DNA of 64,000 nucleotides from BRH-c25 sp012519325 (GTDB lineage: Bacteria > Bacillota > Clostridia > Lutisporales > Lutisporaceae), in NCBI GenBank assembly GCA_050950645.1, contig JBMNHZ010000001.1, positions 124,001 through 188,000 on the forward strand, read 5' to 3'. Shown here piece after piece: positions 34,674-44,089 of the stretch. The position numbers were made by a program, and so were the translations under genes. The notes under the pieces are model-generated. The model was not told where the DNA came from and did no database searches. It worked only from the letters and a program-made list of their open reading frames with translations. Positions within the stretch are counted from its first letter, which is position 1; every line of letters begins with the position of its first letter.

Positions 34674-35581
34674 ATACATCCAATAAGCTGAACCAAAAGA
34701 GAAGAAATATATTTACGGATCTGCTGATGAAAAAACTGCTTATGATATTTCTGTTGATATTTTCCATAGCCCTTGTTATTTCAAATATCCTTGTAGTCCA
34801 AGAGGATGAGATGGTTGTAATCAAGCAGTTCGGAAAGATAGAAAAAATAATAGACAAACCCGGGCTCTATTTTAAGCTGCCTTTTATCCAAAATACCGAT
34901 TTATTAACCAAAAAGCTTTTAAACTTTGAAGTTCAGCCAATCACTGCTTTTTCAAAAGATAAAAGGAATATCATCGCAGTAAGTTATGCCATCTGGAAAA
35001 TAACAGAACCATACAGCTTTATACATAATGTCGCCAATATAGAAAATGCTGAAGCCTTGATAGAAAACTCAGTCCAGACAGCTTTAAGACAAAAGTATAG
35101 CCAATTATCCTATATTGAAATCATAAGAGGTGCTGTCTCAGGGAAAGACTATAATGAGGAGATTACGGCGGAAGTAAACAGGCAGCTTCATAACACAGGT
35201 ATCGATATGTTGGATGTAAGACTCAAGCGTACCGATCTGACTGCGGAAGATGAGGAAATGGTATATGCTGCAATAAAATCAGAGAGAGAAAAAATTGCGA
35301 AACAGCATATTACCATAGCAGAAAACGAAGCTTCACAAATAGAAGCTGAGGCCGACACAGAAGCTGAAATGATTATTTCGCAAGCGCACTCTGCAGCTGA
35401 AGAAATAAAAGGAAAAGCAGATGCTGAAGCAGCAAAAATTTATGCAGAAAGCTACAATAAGGATCCTGAATTCTATAAATTCATAAGAACTCTTGAATCT
35501 TACAAAAAGACCATGAATGATAAAACCACAATAATACTTCCCATAGATTCACCCTATACAAAGCACCTGACAGGAAACTAA
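34670..35581 (+). CDS. hflC: HflC-like SPFH membrane protein
   Basis: A 303-residue SPFH protein with one N-terminal helix (about 19-38), VVQEDEMVVIKQFGKIEKI, KPGLYFKLPF, and a coiled coil rich in Ala/Glu (about 205-265), ending FIRTLESYKK. It is translationally coupled (ATGA) to the hflK-like gene. ftsH is not nearby. Its 3' end overlaps the tail of the peroxiredoxin remnant on the other strand by 2-3 bp. Confidence 0.85.
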   Translation: MNTSNKLNQKRRNIFTDLLMKKLLMIFLLIFSIALVISNILVVQEDEMVVIKQFGKIEKIIDKPGLYFKLPFIQNTDLLTKKLLNFEVQPITAFSKDKRNIIAVSYAIWKITEPYSFIHNVANIENAEALIENSVQTALRQKYSQLSYIEIIRGAVSGKDYNEEITAEVNRQLHNTGIDMLDVRLKRTDLTAEDEEMVYAAIKSEREKIAKQHITIAENEASQIEAEADTEAEMIISQAHSAAEEIKGKADAEAAKIYAESYNKDPEFYKFIRTLESYKKTMNDKTTIILPIDSPYTKHLTGN

Positions 35582-35727
35582 TTCAAACTACTTACAAAAT
35601 CCAACACTTCTTTTGCATGCCCTTTTGCTTTTACATTTCTAAATTCTTTAATCAAATTTCCTTCTTTGTCAAAGACGAAGGTGGATCTTTCTACTCCTAA
35701 GTATTCTTTCCCATATAATTTTTTCAT
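35578..35727 (-). pseudogene. C-terminal remnant of a Bcp/AhpC-type peroxiredoxin
   Basis: The frame from ATG at 35727 to TAG at 35578 reads KKLYGKEYLGVERSTFVFDK, then EGNLIKEFRNVKAKGHAKEV. This is the last 50 or so residues of thiol peroxidase (Bcp-type), including the conserved ERSTF and KGHA. The N-terminal part with the peroxidatic Cys is absent: the same frame hits a TGA about 30 bp upstream. It has no ribosome-binding site, so it is a decayed 3' end. Confidence 0.8.
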
Positions 35728-35886
35728 TTTCATTACCTTAATTAGAGCTATTATTCAAGCCCCTTTGCGAATATTTGCATGTAAACCATATGTTATTGCA
35801 ACAAAATATCGAGATCATCGAAATATATGTTTCTCTGCCAACGGGTAACAGTGAAAATATATTTCATATGTAAAGCAAGTATATTA

Positions 35887-35918
35887 TGAAAAGAACGATA
35901 GAATTTCTTCTATCGTTC
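35887..35918 (-). terminator. rRNA operon terminator
   Basis: On the minus strand GAACGATAGAA-GAAA-TTCTATCGTTC followed by TTTT, directly after 5S rRNA. Confidence 0.92.
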
Positions 35919-35925
35919 CTGGTTA

Positions 35926-36041
35926 CCTGGCGGTGATCTACTCTCCCGGGACCCTGCGGTCCAAGTACCATCGACACTGGAGAGCTTAACTTCTGTGTTC
36001 GGGATGGGAACAGGTGTATGCCTCTCCGTCATTGCCACCAG
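35926..36041 (-). rRNA. 5S ribosomal RNA
   Basis: The minus strand shows the conserved 5S body: GGTGGCAATGACGGAGAGG, the loop CCCATCCCGAACACAGAAG and the 3' arm GGGAGAGTAGATCACCGCC, about 116 nt. It is last in the operon, behind a 390-bp spacer. Ends are estimated to a few bases. Confidence 0.95.
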
Positions 36042-36074
36042 ATTCTTCGAAGCATCATAAGCTTCGCATTTCGT

Positions 36075-36280
36075 CGTCAGGCTGCGTCTTCATGTGCTCA
36101 CGTATGTTTCTATACGTTCCGCGCATTCAGACTTGTCTTCCTAGAACTGCTCTCTTCTGATGCTTCTCGCTATTTGAATTGTAATAACCTTCGCATTACT
36201 GCGTCAGATTTCGTCTTCATGTGCGCACGTATGTTTCTATACGCTCCGCTTATTCGGCCTCGCTTTCCTCGTTCTGCTTG
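36075..36280. repeat. Two copies of a spacer repeat between 23S and 5S
   Basis: About 75-bp units at 36075-36151 and 36202-36280 share CGTCTTCATGTGC, CACGTATGTTTCTATACG and TTCCTCG/TTCCTAGAACTGCT. A third copy lies in the 16S-side spacer at 39993-40070. The unit can fold around GCTCACGTATG...CATACGTGAGC-like arms. The 388-bp 23S-5S spacer contains little else. Confidence 0.75.
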
Positions 36281-36645
36281 GTCCTGACGATACTCTCTTA
36301 TTCACTTCTTCAGCATTCAGACATCGACTCGCTTCTGATGCTTCTCGGTTTGATTTGATTTTATCAATCCATTCTGCGCCGGCTATGCCGGCGTGTACCT
36401 TCAAAACTGCACAATATCCGTTTTTCTTTGATCAAGCCCTCGACCTATTAGTATCGGTCAGCTGAACACATTGCTGTGCTTACACCTCCGACCTATCTAC
36501 CATGTAGTCTACATGGGGTCTTACCAGCCTACGCTGTGGGAAATCTTATCTTGGAGGCGGCTTCGCGCTTAGATGCCTTCAGCGCTTATCCGTTCCGAAC
36601 TTGGCTACTCAGCTATGCCCTTGGCAGGACAACTGATGCACCAGT

Positions 36646-36691
<46 letters not shown>

Positions 36692-36708
36692 ATTTCCTAC
36701 GCCCGCGA

Positions 36709-36793
<85 letters not shown>

Positions 36794-36797
36794 ACTC

Positions 36798-36852
<55 letters not shown>

Positions 36853-36853
36853 G

Positions 36854-36884
<31 letters not shown>

Positions 36885-36925
36885 AGGTAGCTTTTATCCG
36901 TTGAGCGATGGCCCTTCCACTCGGT

Positions 36926-36964
<39 letters not shown>

Positions 36965-37062
36965 GTCGTCTCTCTCGCAGTCAGGCTCCCTTCTGCCTTT
37001 GCACTCTCCGAATGATTTCCAACCATTCTGAGGGAACCTTTGGACGCCTCCGTTACTCTTTG

Positions 37063-37095
<33 letters not shown>

Positions 37096-37380
37096 ACTAT
37101 GTCCCATGACCTGCTTCAAGGCCAATGGTTAGAATTCCAGTATCTCAAGAGTGGTATCCCAACGTCGACTCCATGACAACTGGCGTCATCACTTCCTAGT
37201 CTCCCACCTATCCTGTACATGAAATACCAAAACCCAATGTCAAGCTGCAGTAAAGCTCTACGGGGTCTTTCCGTCCAATCGCGGGTAACTAGCATCTTCA
37301 CTAGTACTACAATTTCGCCGAGCGCGTTGTCGAGACAGTGCCCAAGTCGTTACGCCATTCGTGCGGGTCAGAACTTACCT

Positions 37381-37441
<61 letters not shown>

Positions 37442-38118
37442 GTTCAAACCTTCGCTTGCGCTAAGCTTTCCCTTTAACCTTCCAGCACCGGGCAGGCGTC
37501 AGCCCCTATACGTCATCTTTCGATTTAGCAGAGACCTGTGTTTTTGCTAAACAGTCGCTTGGGCCATTTCTCTGCGGCCAGCTTACACTGGCACCCCTTC
37601 TCCCGAGGTTACGGGGTTATTTTGCCTAGTTCCTTAACAACGCTTCTCTCGCTCGTCTTAGGATTCTCTCCTCATCTACCTGTGTCGGTTTGCGGTACGG
37701 GCACCTGTTATCTCGTTAGCAGCTTTTCTCGACAGTGTGAAATCAGTTCCTTCGTTACTCTATTTTCACTCCCCATCACACCTCAGCCTTATCAGCATGC
37801 GGTCTTTCCTACATGCCAGCCTTGGTGCTTGGACACGGTATACCAACTCCGTGCTCCCCTATCCTACTGTGTCACTGCTTCCTCCATGCGATTTCAGGTG
37901 GTATCGGAATTTCAACCGATTGTCCATCGGATACGCTTTACGCCTCTCCTTAGGTCCCGACTTACCCTGAGCGGACGAACCTTCCTCAGGAATCCTTGGA
38001 TTTTCGACGGAATGGATTCTCACCATTCTTTCGCTACTCATACCAGCATTCTCTCTCGTATACTGTCCACTGCTCCTTACGGTACAGCTTCTGCCTGTAT
38101 ACGACGCTCCCCTACCCC

Positions 38119-38260
38119 TGGTATGCTACCACTACTACCCTTAGTTAGTCTTTAGCAGTGTGTGAATTTGACCAAAAGCTTCAATTGTCTTCTTACGGTC
38201 GCTTTTGGTGAAATTACCTCGCTTTTCTTATCTACTAAGAATACTAGTGGTAACATACCA
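38119..38260 (-). other. Helix 45 expansion (IVS-like) in 23S rRNA
   Basis: Between GCTATGGCTTGG and CCAGGGGTAGGGGAGCG, the classic helix 45 position, lies a 142-nt hairpin. It is closed by GGTATG-TTACCACTA and TAGTGGTAG-CATACC. Inside is a second stem (CACCAAAAGC / GCTTTTGGTC). E. coli has about 20 nt here. Confidence 0.82.
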
Positions 38261-38542
38261 AGCCATAGCTTCGGTGTTAGGCTTTAGCCCCGGTAATTTT
38301 CGGCGCATGACCACTTGACCAGTGAGCTGTTACGCACTCTTTCAATGAATGGCTGCTTCTAAGCCAACATCCTGGTTGTCTCTGTAGTCACACATCCTTT
38401 ACCACTTAGCCTATACTTGGGGACCTTAGCTGATGGTCTGGGCTCTTTCCCTCTTGACTACGGATCTTATCATTCGCAGTCTGACTCCCAGTAATCAAAT
38501 GTCCGGCATTCGGAGTTTGATAAGGTTCGGTAACCGATAAGG

Positions 38543-38574
<32 letters not shown>

Positions 38575-38943
38575 TTCTATACTGAGGCTAGCCCTAAAGC
38601 TATTTCGGGGAGAACCAGCTATCTCCGGGTTCGATTGGAATTTCTCCGCTATCCACAGCTCATCCCCCGTTTTTTCAACAACGGTGGGTTCGGGCCTCCA
38701 TTGGATTTTACTCCAACTTCACCCTGTCCATGGATAGATCACCCGGTTTCGGGTCTGCATCAACCAACTTTACGCCCTCTTAAGACTCGCTTTCGCTTCG
38801 GCTCCGGTGCTTAACACCTTAACCTCGCTGATTAACGCAACTCGCTGGTCCGTTCTACAAAAAGTACGCGGTCACACTTCTTTCGAATAGTGCTCCCACC
38901 GATTGTAAGCATACGGTTTCAGGTTCTATTTCACTCCCCTCCC

Positions 38944-38990
<47 letters not shown>

Positions 38991-39174
38991 CAGGTAGTAT
39001 TTAGCCTTGGGAGGTGGGCCTCCCTGATTCCCACAAGGTTCCTCGTGCCTCGTGGTACTCTGGATACCGGCTCGTATCTTCGCCTTTTCGCCTACAGGAT
39101 TTTTACCTTCTGTGATTGATCTTTCCAGATCTATTCGGCTAAAGCTCCAATACCTTTTGCCGGTCCGCAACCCC

Positions 39175-39284
39175 GATTGAGATGTGAGAAGTGGGATGTG
39201 GGATGTGGGAACTCGTTGGAATTTGCATAGCAAATTCCTACAAAAATCTCACCTCTCGTCTCTCATCTCTCACATCTCAACCGG
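39175..39284 (-). other. Domain I expansion (IVS-like) in 23S rRNA
   Basis: Between GAGCCCAAACCGG and GGGGTTGCGGACC a 110-nt hairpin is inserted. Its outer arms are TTGAGATGTGAGA and TCTCACATCTCAA. The 5' arm is purine-rich GTGAGA-type repeats, the 3' arm is CCCACATC repeats, and the tip is a perfect GGAATTTGC/GCAAATTCC hairpin. Confidence 0.82.
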
Positions 39285-39709
39285 TTTGGGCTCTTTCCCG
39301 TTCGCTCGCCGCTACTTAGAAAATCGATGTTTCTTTCTTTTCCTCGGGGTACTTAGATGTTTCAGTTCCCCCGGTCTCCCCTCATAACACTATTTGTTCA
39401 TGTTATGATACCAGAACATTACTTCTGGTGGGTTTCCCCATTCGGATATCTGCGGGTCAAGGCCTATTTGCGGCTCTCCGCAGCTTATCGCAGCTTATCA
39501 CGTCCTTCTTCGGCTCCTGGTGCCAAGGCATCCACCATATGCTCTTCATAGCTTGATCTGCTTTTGTGAATTCTCAGCTTGCTTGTTGTAACTTAGTGCT
39601 TTCACACTTCGTTACCCTTTGCGTTTGTGTTTATTGTACGGTATTGTGCAGTTTTCAAGGTACAGCTTCGGATTGCCATAACCGTCGCAATCCTCATAAA
39701 TCCAAGGAA

Positions 39710-39786
<77 letters not shown>

Positions 39787-39795
39787 CTGTTTGAA

Positions 39796-39871
39796 TGGTG
39801 GAGATAAGCGGGATCGAACCGCTGGCCCCCTGCTTGCAAGGCAGGTGCTCTCCCAGCTGAGCTATATCCCC
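39796..39871 (-). tRNA. tRNA-Ala (TGC)
   Basis: 76 nt with encoded CCA. The acceptor GGGGATA pairs with TATCTCC (one G-T pair); the anticodon is in CTTGCAAG; the T arm is GGTTCGATCCC. It lies just upstream of tRNA-Ile in the 16S-23S spacer. Confidence 0.97.
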
Positions 39872-39992
39872 ACTAATAAGGATCATTTAATCCATGCGAA
39901 TTCTTGATCCTTCAAAACTAGACAGTGTAAAATGATTAACCTGATTCTTCTTTGTTAGATATTTTCGGATTGTGATAGCCGTCCCATTTCTT

Positions 39993-40070
39993 CGTCAGAC
40001 TTCGTCTTCATGTGCTCACGTATGTCTATATACGCTCCGCTCATTCAGTCTCGTCTTCCTTGAACTGCTT
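39993..40070. repeat. Spacer repeat, third copy, between tRNA-Ala and 16S
   Basis: Contains CGTCAGACTTCGTCTTCATG, CTCACGTATGTCTATATACG and CTCCGCTCATTCAG; same unit as the two copies near 5S. Confidence 0.75.
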
Positions 40071-40156
40071 GGCTCTAACAATCCTTAGTTTCTATTTGTT
40101 ATCCTCTATTGAGATTATCGACCATAGGATACACAGACTCTTTCATCTGTGGTGCT

Positions 40157-40219
<63 letters not shown>

Positions 40220-40273
40220 AGTCGCTGGCTTCACCTTCGACGGCTCTCTCCCATGCGTCCACTTCGTGGTCGC

Positions 40274-40393
40274 CGATGTGGGAGGTGGGATGTGCGACGT
40301 GAGAGCTTTTGTTGAAACTCCTCCGGAGTTTCTTCTTCTGTTTCCCACTTCTCACTTCTCATTTCTCACTTCTGCGCTCACCAAGTGAGCGCA
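40274..40393 (-). other. Helix 44 expansion in 16S rRNA
   Basis: At the tip of h44, between GTGACTTAACCCG and GGACGCATGGGAGAGAGCCG, lies about 120 extra nt. After a TGCGCTCAC/GTGAGCGCA hairpin comes a purine-rich arm (GAAGTGAGAAATGAGAAG...), a perfect AAACTCC/GGAGTTT hairpin and a pyrimidine-rich arm (CACATCCCACCTCCCACATC). The architecture equals that of the 23S domain I insertion. Confidence 0.82.
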
Positions 40394-40424
40394 CGGGTTA
40401 AGTCACCGGCTTCGGGTGCTTCCA

Positions 40425-40478
<54 letters not shown>

Positions 40479-40727
40479 ACATGCTGATTCGCGATTACTA
40501 GCAACTCCGACTTCATGCAGGCGGGTTTCAGCCTGCAATCCGAACTGAGGGTGCTTTTTAGAGATTCGCTTACTGTCACCAGCTCGCTTCCCGTTGTTAC
40601 ACCCATTGTAGCACGTGTGTAGCCCAGAACATAAGGGGCATGATGATTTGACGTCATCCCCACCTTCCTCCGAATTGTCTCCGGCAGTCTCACTAGAGTG
40701 CCCAACTTAATGATGGCAACTAGCAAT

Positions 40728-40792
<65 letters not shown>

Positions 40793-40853
40793 CCACCTGT
40801 CTGTCTGTCCCGAAGGATTTCACCCATTACGGCTTATTCAGACGATGTCAAGT

Positions 40854-40945
<92 letters not shown>

Positions 40946-41032
40946 GCCGTACTCCCCAGGCGGGATACTTAATGCGTTAACTGCGGCACGGAAGGGGTCG
41001 ATACCTCCCACACCTAGTATCCATCGTTTACA

Positions 41033-41075
<43 letters not shown>

Positions 41076-41290
41076 CTCGCGCCTCAGCGTCAGTTACAGT
41101 CCAGTAAGTCGCCTTCGCCACTGGTGTTCCTCCTAATATCTACGCATTTCACCGCTACACTAGGAATTCCACTTACCTCTCCTGTACTCAAGTTAACCAG
41201 TTTCAAATGCAATCCCGAAGTTAAGCCTCGGGTTTTCACATCTGACTTAATTAACCGCCTACGCGCTCTTTACGCCCAGTAATTCCGGAC

Positions 41291-41341
<51 letters not shown>

Positions 41342-41448
41342 GCTTCCTCTTCTGGTACCGTCATTATCGTCCCAAAAGACAGGAGTTTACAATCCGAAGA
41401 CCTTCTTCCTCCACGCGGCGTTGCTGCGTCAGGGTTCCCCCCATTGCG

Positions 41449-41484
<36 letters not shown>

Positions 41485-41725
41485 ACCGTGTCTCAGTTCC
41501 AGTGTGGCCGGTCACCCTCTCAGGTCGGCTACTGATCGTCGCCTTGGTAAGCCGTTACCTTACCAACTAGCTAATCAGCCGCGGGCCCATCTTAAAGCGG
41601 ATTGCTCCTTTCATACTCATACCATGCGGTTTGTGTATTTCATGCGGTATTAGCACCGATTTCCCGGTGTTATCCCCCACTCTAAGGCAGGTTGCCCACG
41701 TGTTACTCACCCGTCCGCCGCTAAA

Positions 41726-41894
41726 GTGATGTTTAACACTCAACACTCTACTACCATTTGTCTAATGTATTGTGTTGGCACTTTGCTAAACGCGTGATGC
41801 AGAAACTTTTATCTTCTCTTGGCTTCTTACATCAAGGTTGTTTCTGCATGACGCTTAGCGCCATTTAAGTAGAATGCTCAGTGTTAAACATCAC
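41726..41894 (-). other. Helix 6 (V1) expansion in 16S rRNA
   Basis: A 169-nt extension of helix 6 bordered by a perfect inverted repeat GTGATGTTTAACACT / AGTGTTAAACATCAC, with further internal stems (GATGCAGAAAC / GTTTCTGCATC-type). Long V1 insertions are known in some clostridial and thermophilic 16S genes. Confidence 0.85.
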
Positions 41895-41900
41895 CTCCGC

Positions 41901-41935
<35 letters not shown>

Positions 41936-42252
41936 GTCCTGAGCCAGGATCAAACTCTTAAGTTAAATATTTTCTGCCAAGCTTCTGCTTTATGCTCGGC
42001 TTCTTAACTTTTTATCTGACCTAACTCAAAAGAATTCTTGGTTTTATTCATCTTACACTGTTTAGTTTTCAAGGATCAAGTGAAAACATTCAAGCAAACG
42101 GCTCACACAGCAAAACATCCGCAACGCTGCTCGAAATGGAATACTATTTATCGTGCGTATTTCGAGTAACGGGCCTGTAGGGCCATTTGAATAAGCGGAT
42201 TCACATATAAATATCTTTAGTATCTCGGCTTGTTTACCGTCAACGCTTAATA

Positions 42253-42281
42253 ATAATATCACAAATACATAGCGTACTCAA
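42253..42281 (-). promoter_or_regulatory. rRNA operon promoter
   Basis: TTGAGT (42276-42281), exactly 17 bp, TATTAT (42253-42258) on the minus strand, about 290 bp before mature 16S. An A/T-rich block (UP-element-like) lies just upstream. The 470-bp interval between 16S and the yunB tail holds this promoter and the 16S leader. Confidence 0.78.
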
Positions 42282-42436
42282 TTCATTTTAACGCCAAATT
42301 TTATTATTTTTTTATTCTATCACTAAATTACTTGTTATTTCTATAAATATCTCTTGTATTCGCTGCGTTTTATTTTATCCAATCATATGCTTTGCAGTAA
42401 ACACTTTACCTAATTTCTAATTGCGGTTGTGGAGTA

Positions 42437-42544
42437 TTACATTCCGTCAAAAGGATCCGGTAATTGTATCAAGTTTGGCATATCACTCATCGGTACTCTG
42501 ATATAGCTTTCCGGAACATCGCCTACCATCGTGGTATCAAAAAA
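42437..42544 (-). pseudogene. yunB: yunB 3' part, separated from its 5' part
   Basis: Frame ending TAA at 42437 reads DTTMVGDVPESYIRVPMSD, then 17 more residues ending PDPFDGM. It has no start of its own. VGDVPESY is the conserved end of YunB proteins, and it is what the truncated YunB at 45406-46038 lacks. The codons GTA GGC GAT GTT (42515-42526) are identical and in the same frame as in the 5' part, so recombination there gives a continuous reading frame. The upstream codons (FFFDTTM) then belong to the element. Confidence 0.82.
42515..42526 (-). repeat. Recombination core, recombinase-side junction
   Basis: 12-bp GTAGGCGATGTT (minus strand), 25 bp after the recombinase stop; identical to 45433-45444. 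Presumed attachment-site core. Confidence 0.75.
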
Positions 42545-42551
42545 GAAAATT

Positions 42552-43895
42552 TCAGAGCCTCCCCTTTATTGTAATCATATTGTCTGCAACAATTATTTCA
42601 GATATAAGAAGTCCGTATACATATCTCTTATCTTCACTATCCAATCCATAAAGAATATTCTCTATAATATAATGAAGCTTTTTTTTAAATATACTCTCCA
42701 TTTCATTTTGCCTGTCAGACATGTATTGTTCAATTGCCTTATTCAGGTCAGCTTCTTTTGTCACAAAAATGCAAATTTTATTATATATCTTATTCCATAC
42801 CTCTTTTTCTATATCCTCCGCTCTGATGAAAGCTGCTTTACAGCCTCCTTGTTTTACGCTCTTGTACTTTTCTGGACAAAAATAATAACGATATGTTTTA
42901 TCGCCTTTTGTTACAGCTTTGCCGTTCATCAAACCGCCGCATATTCCACACCTCAACAGCGGAGCTAAAATAAAATCCTTCCTGTATCTTTTTTCACTTA
43001 AACGCTTTGATTCTTTTAAGACTTCCTGTGCTTTTTCCCAGGTGCACTTGTCAACAATCCGGGGTATATTAATCGGTATCCATTCATTCCGGGGCCTTTC
43101 CTTCACTTTTATTTTTTCACCTTTTTTCTTGAATTTATTAAGATAGCAATCTCTTGTATCATACCTTCTAATATATAGTGTACCCATGTATGACGGATTT
43201 GAAAGCATTCTTCTTACTGTAACCCTGCTCCACTGCTTCATTCTGGGACTTGGGATTCCCGAATTATTCAGTTTTTTCGCTATTTCTGCCGGACTCTTAT
43301 GCTCTTCAATCAGCATTGCAAAAATATGCTTCACATTTTCAGCATGGTCTTCATTAATATTTAATGTATCTGTTTTCGGATCAAAGTCATAACCATATAT
43401 CCCCGGGTTGTGAGTAAGCATAAGCTGCTTTGCTTTAGCCCTTTTGCCCATTTCTGTCCTGAGCTTCAGTTTTGCCCTTTCATACTCATCGACAGCGGCC
43501 ATTATCGTTAACTGAAAGCGGCCCTCTGCGTTGTCCTGATAGTTATTCTTCAAAAAAATCAGCTGCACACCGTTTTTTCTTATTTCATCCACTATTATTA
43601 GCTGATGAGCGGCATTCCTTGATAGCCTGCTTGAATCATAGCATATAAAATATCTTATATCATTTTTTCTTTCTTTAATCATATTAAGGGCAGCCATTAG
43701 CTGCGGCCTTTCCAAAAAAGCCCCCGAAATGCCTTCGTCACTGAAAACATATATGTTTTCCGGTCTGCACCCCAGTTCAAGTGCCTTATTCACACCTTCA
43801 GTCCTCTGCACCTTCATTGAGTATCCTCTCTCTGCTTGTTCCTCCGTTGACACTCTTAAATACACCAGAGCAATCAATTCCTTCACAACCTTCAT
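42552..43895 (-). CDS. Large serine recombinase
   Basis: A 447-residue site-specific recombinase. The N-terminal resolvase domain has LVYLRVSTEEQ with the nucleophile Ser16 and YDSSRLSRN. The Recombinase domain (about 165-270) includes WSRVTVRRMLSNPSYMGTLY; a zinc ribbon (CGICGGLMNG ... YYFCP ... GGC) follows and then a coiled C-terminus. All key residues look intact. The gene ends 25 bp before the yunB attachment core, as expected for an element-borne recombinase. The ribosome-binding site is poor; translation may be coupled to the overlapping upstream ORF. Probable role: excision and integration of the yunB element. Confidence 0.92.
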   Translation of the reverse strand: MKVVKELIALVYLRVSTEEQAERGYSMKVQRTEGVNKALELGCRPENIYVFSDEGISGAFLERPQLMAALNMIKERKNDIRYFICYDSSRLSRNAAHQLIIVDEIRKNGVQLIFLKNNYQDNAEGRFQLTIMAAVDEYERAKLKLRTEMGKRAKAKQLMLTHNPGIYGYDFDPKTDTLNINEDHAENVKHIFAMLIEEHKSPAEIAKKLNNSGIPSPRMKQWSRVTVRRMLSNPSYMGTLYIRRYDTRDCYLNKFKKKGEKIKVKERPRNEWIPINIPRIVDKCTWEKAQEVLKESKRLSEKRYRKDFILAPLLRCGICGGLMNGKAVTKGDKTYRYYFCPEKYKSVKQGGCKAAFIRAEDIEKEVWNKIYNKICIFVTKEADLNKAIEQYMSDRQNEMESIFKKKLHYIIENILYGLDSEDKRYVYGLLISEIIVADNMITIKGRL

Positions 43896-43998
43896 AATAT
43901 TTTTTCAGCAAAAATATTAACACCTTCTCATAAGCTTCAATTCTAATAGCTGCTGAATCCTCTGACATCAGCTTAATCTCAAATTTCTCCGTCCTCAC
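43798..43998 (-). CDS. Small ORF overlapping the recombinase start
   Basis: A 66-codon GTG-started ORF (GGGTGG about 7 bases upstream) reading MRTEKFEIKLMSEDSAAIRI then EAYEKVLIFLLKKYYEG. It overlaps the recombinase by 98 bp in another frame. The first 35 residues look coding and amphipathic; the rest may be incidental. It could be a regulator or directionality factor or just a coupling ORF. I recognise no family. Confidence 0.45.
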   Translation of the reverse strand: MRTEKFEIKLMSEDSAAIRIEAYEKVLIFLLKKYYEGCEGIDCSGVFKSVNGGTSRERILNEGAED

Positions 43999-44049
43999 AA
44001 AACCACCCGCATCATACGAAACTCTTACACAACTTGTACCCGAATGTTA

Positions 44050-44077
44050 TTAAGGAAGGATTCCCATCCTTCCTTAA
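44050..44077 (-). terminator. Hairpin after dinB
   Basis: TTAAGGAAGGAT-GGGA-ATCCTTCCTTAA, a perfect 12-bp stem, but without a long T run. It lies 13 bp after the dinB stop, before the recombinase region. Confidence 0.6.
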
Positions 44078-44089
44078 TTCTTTGGTGTA

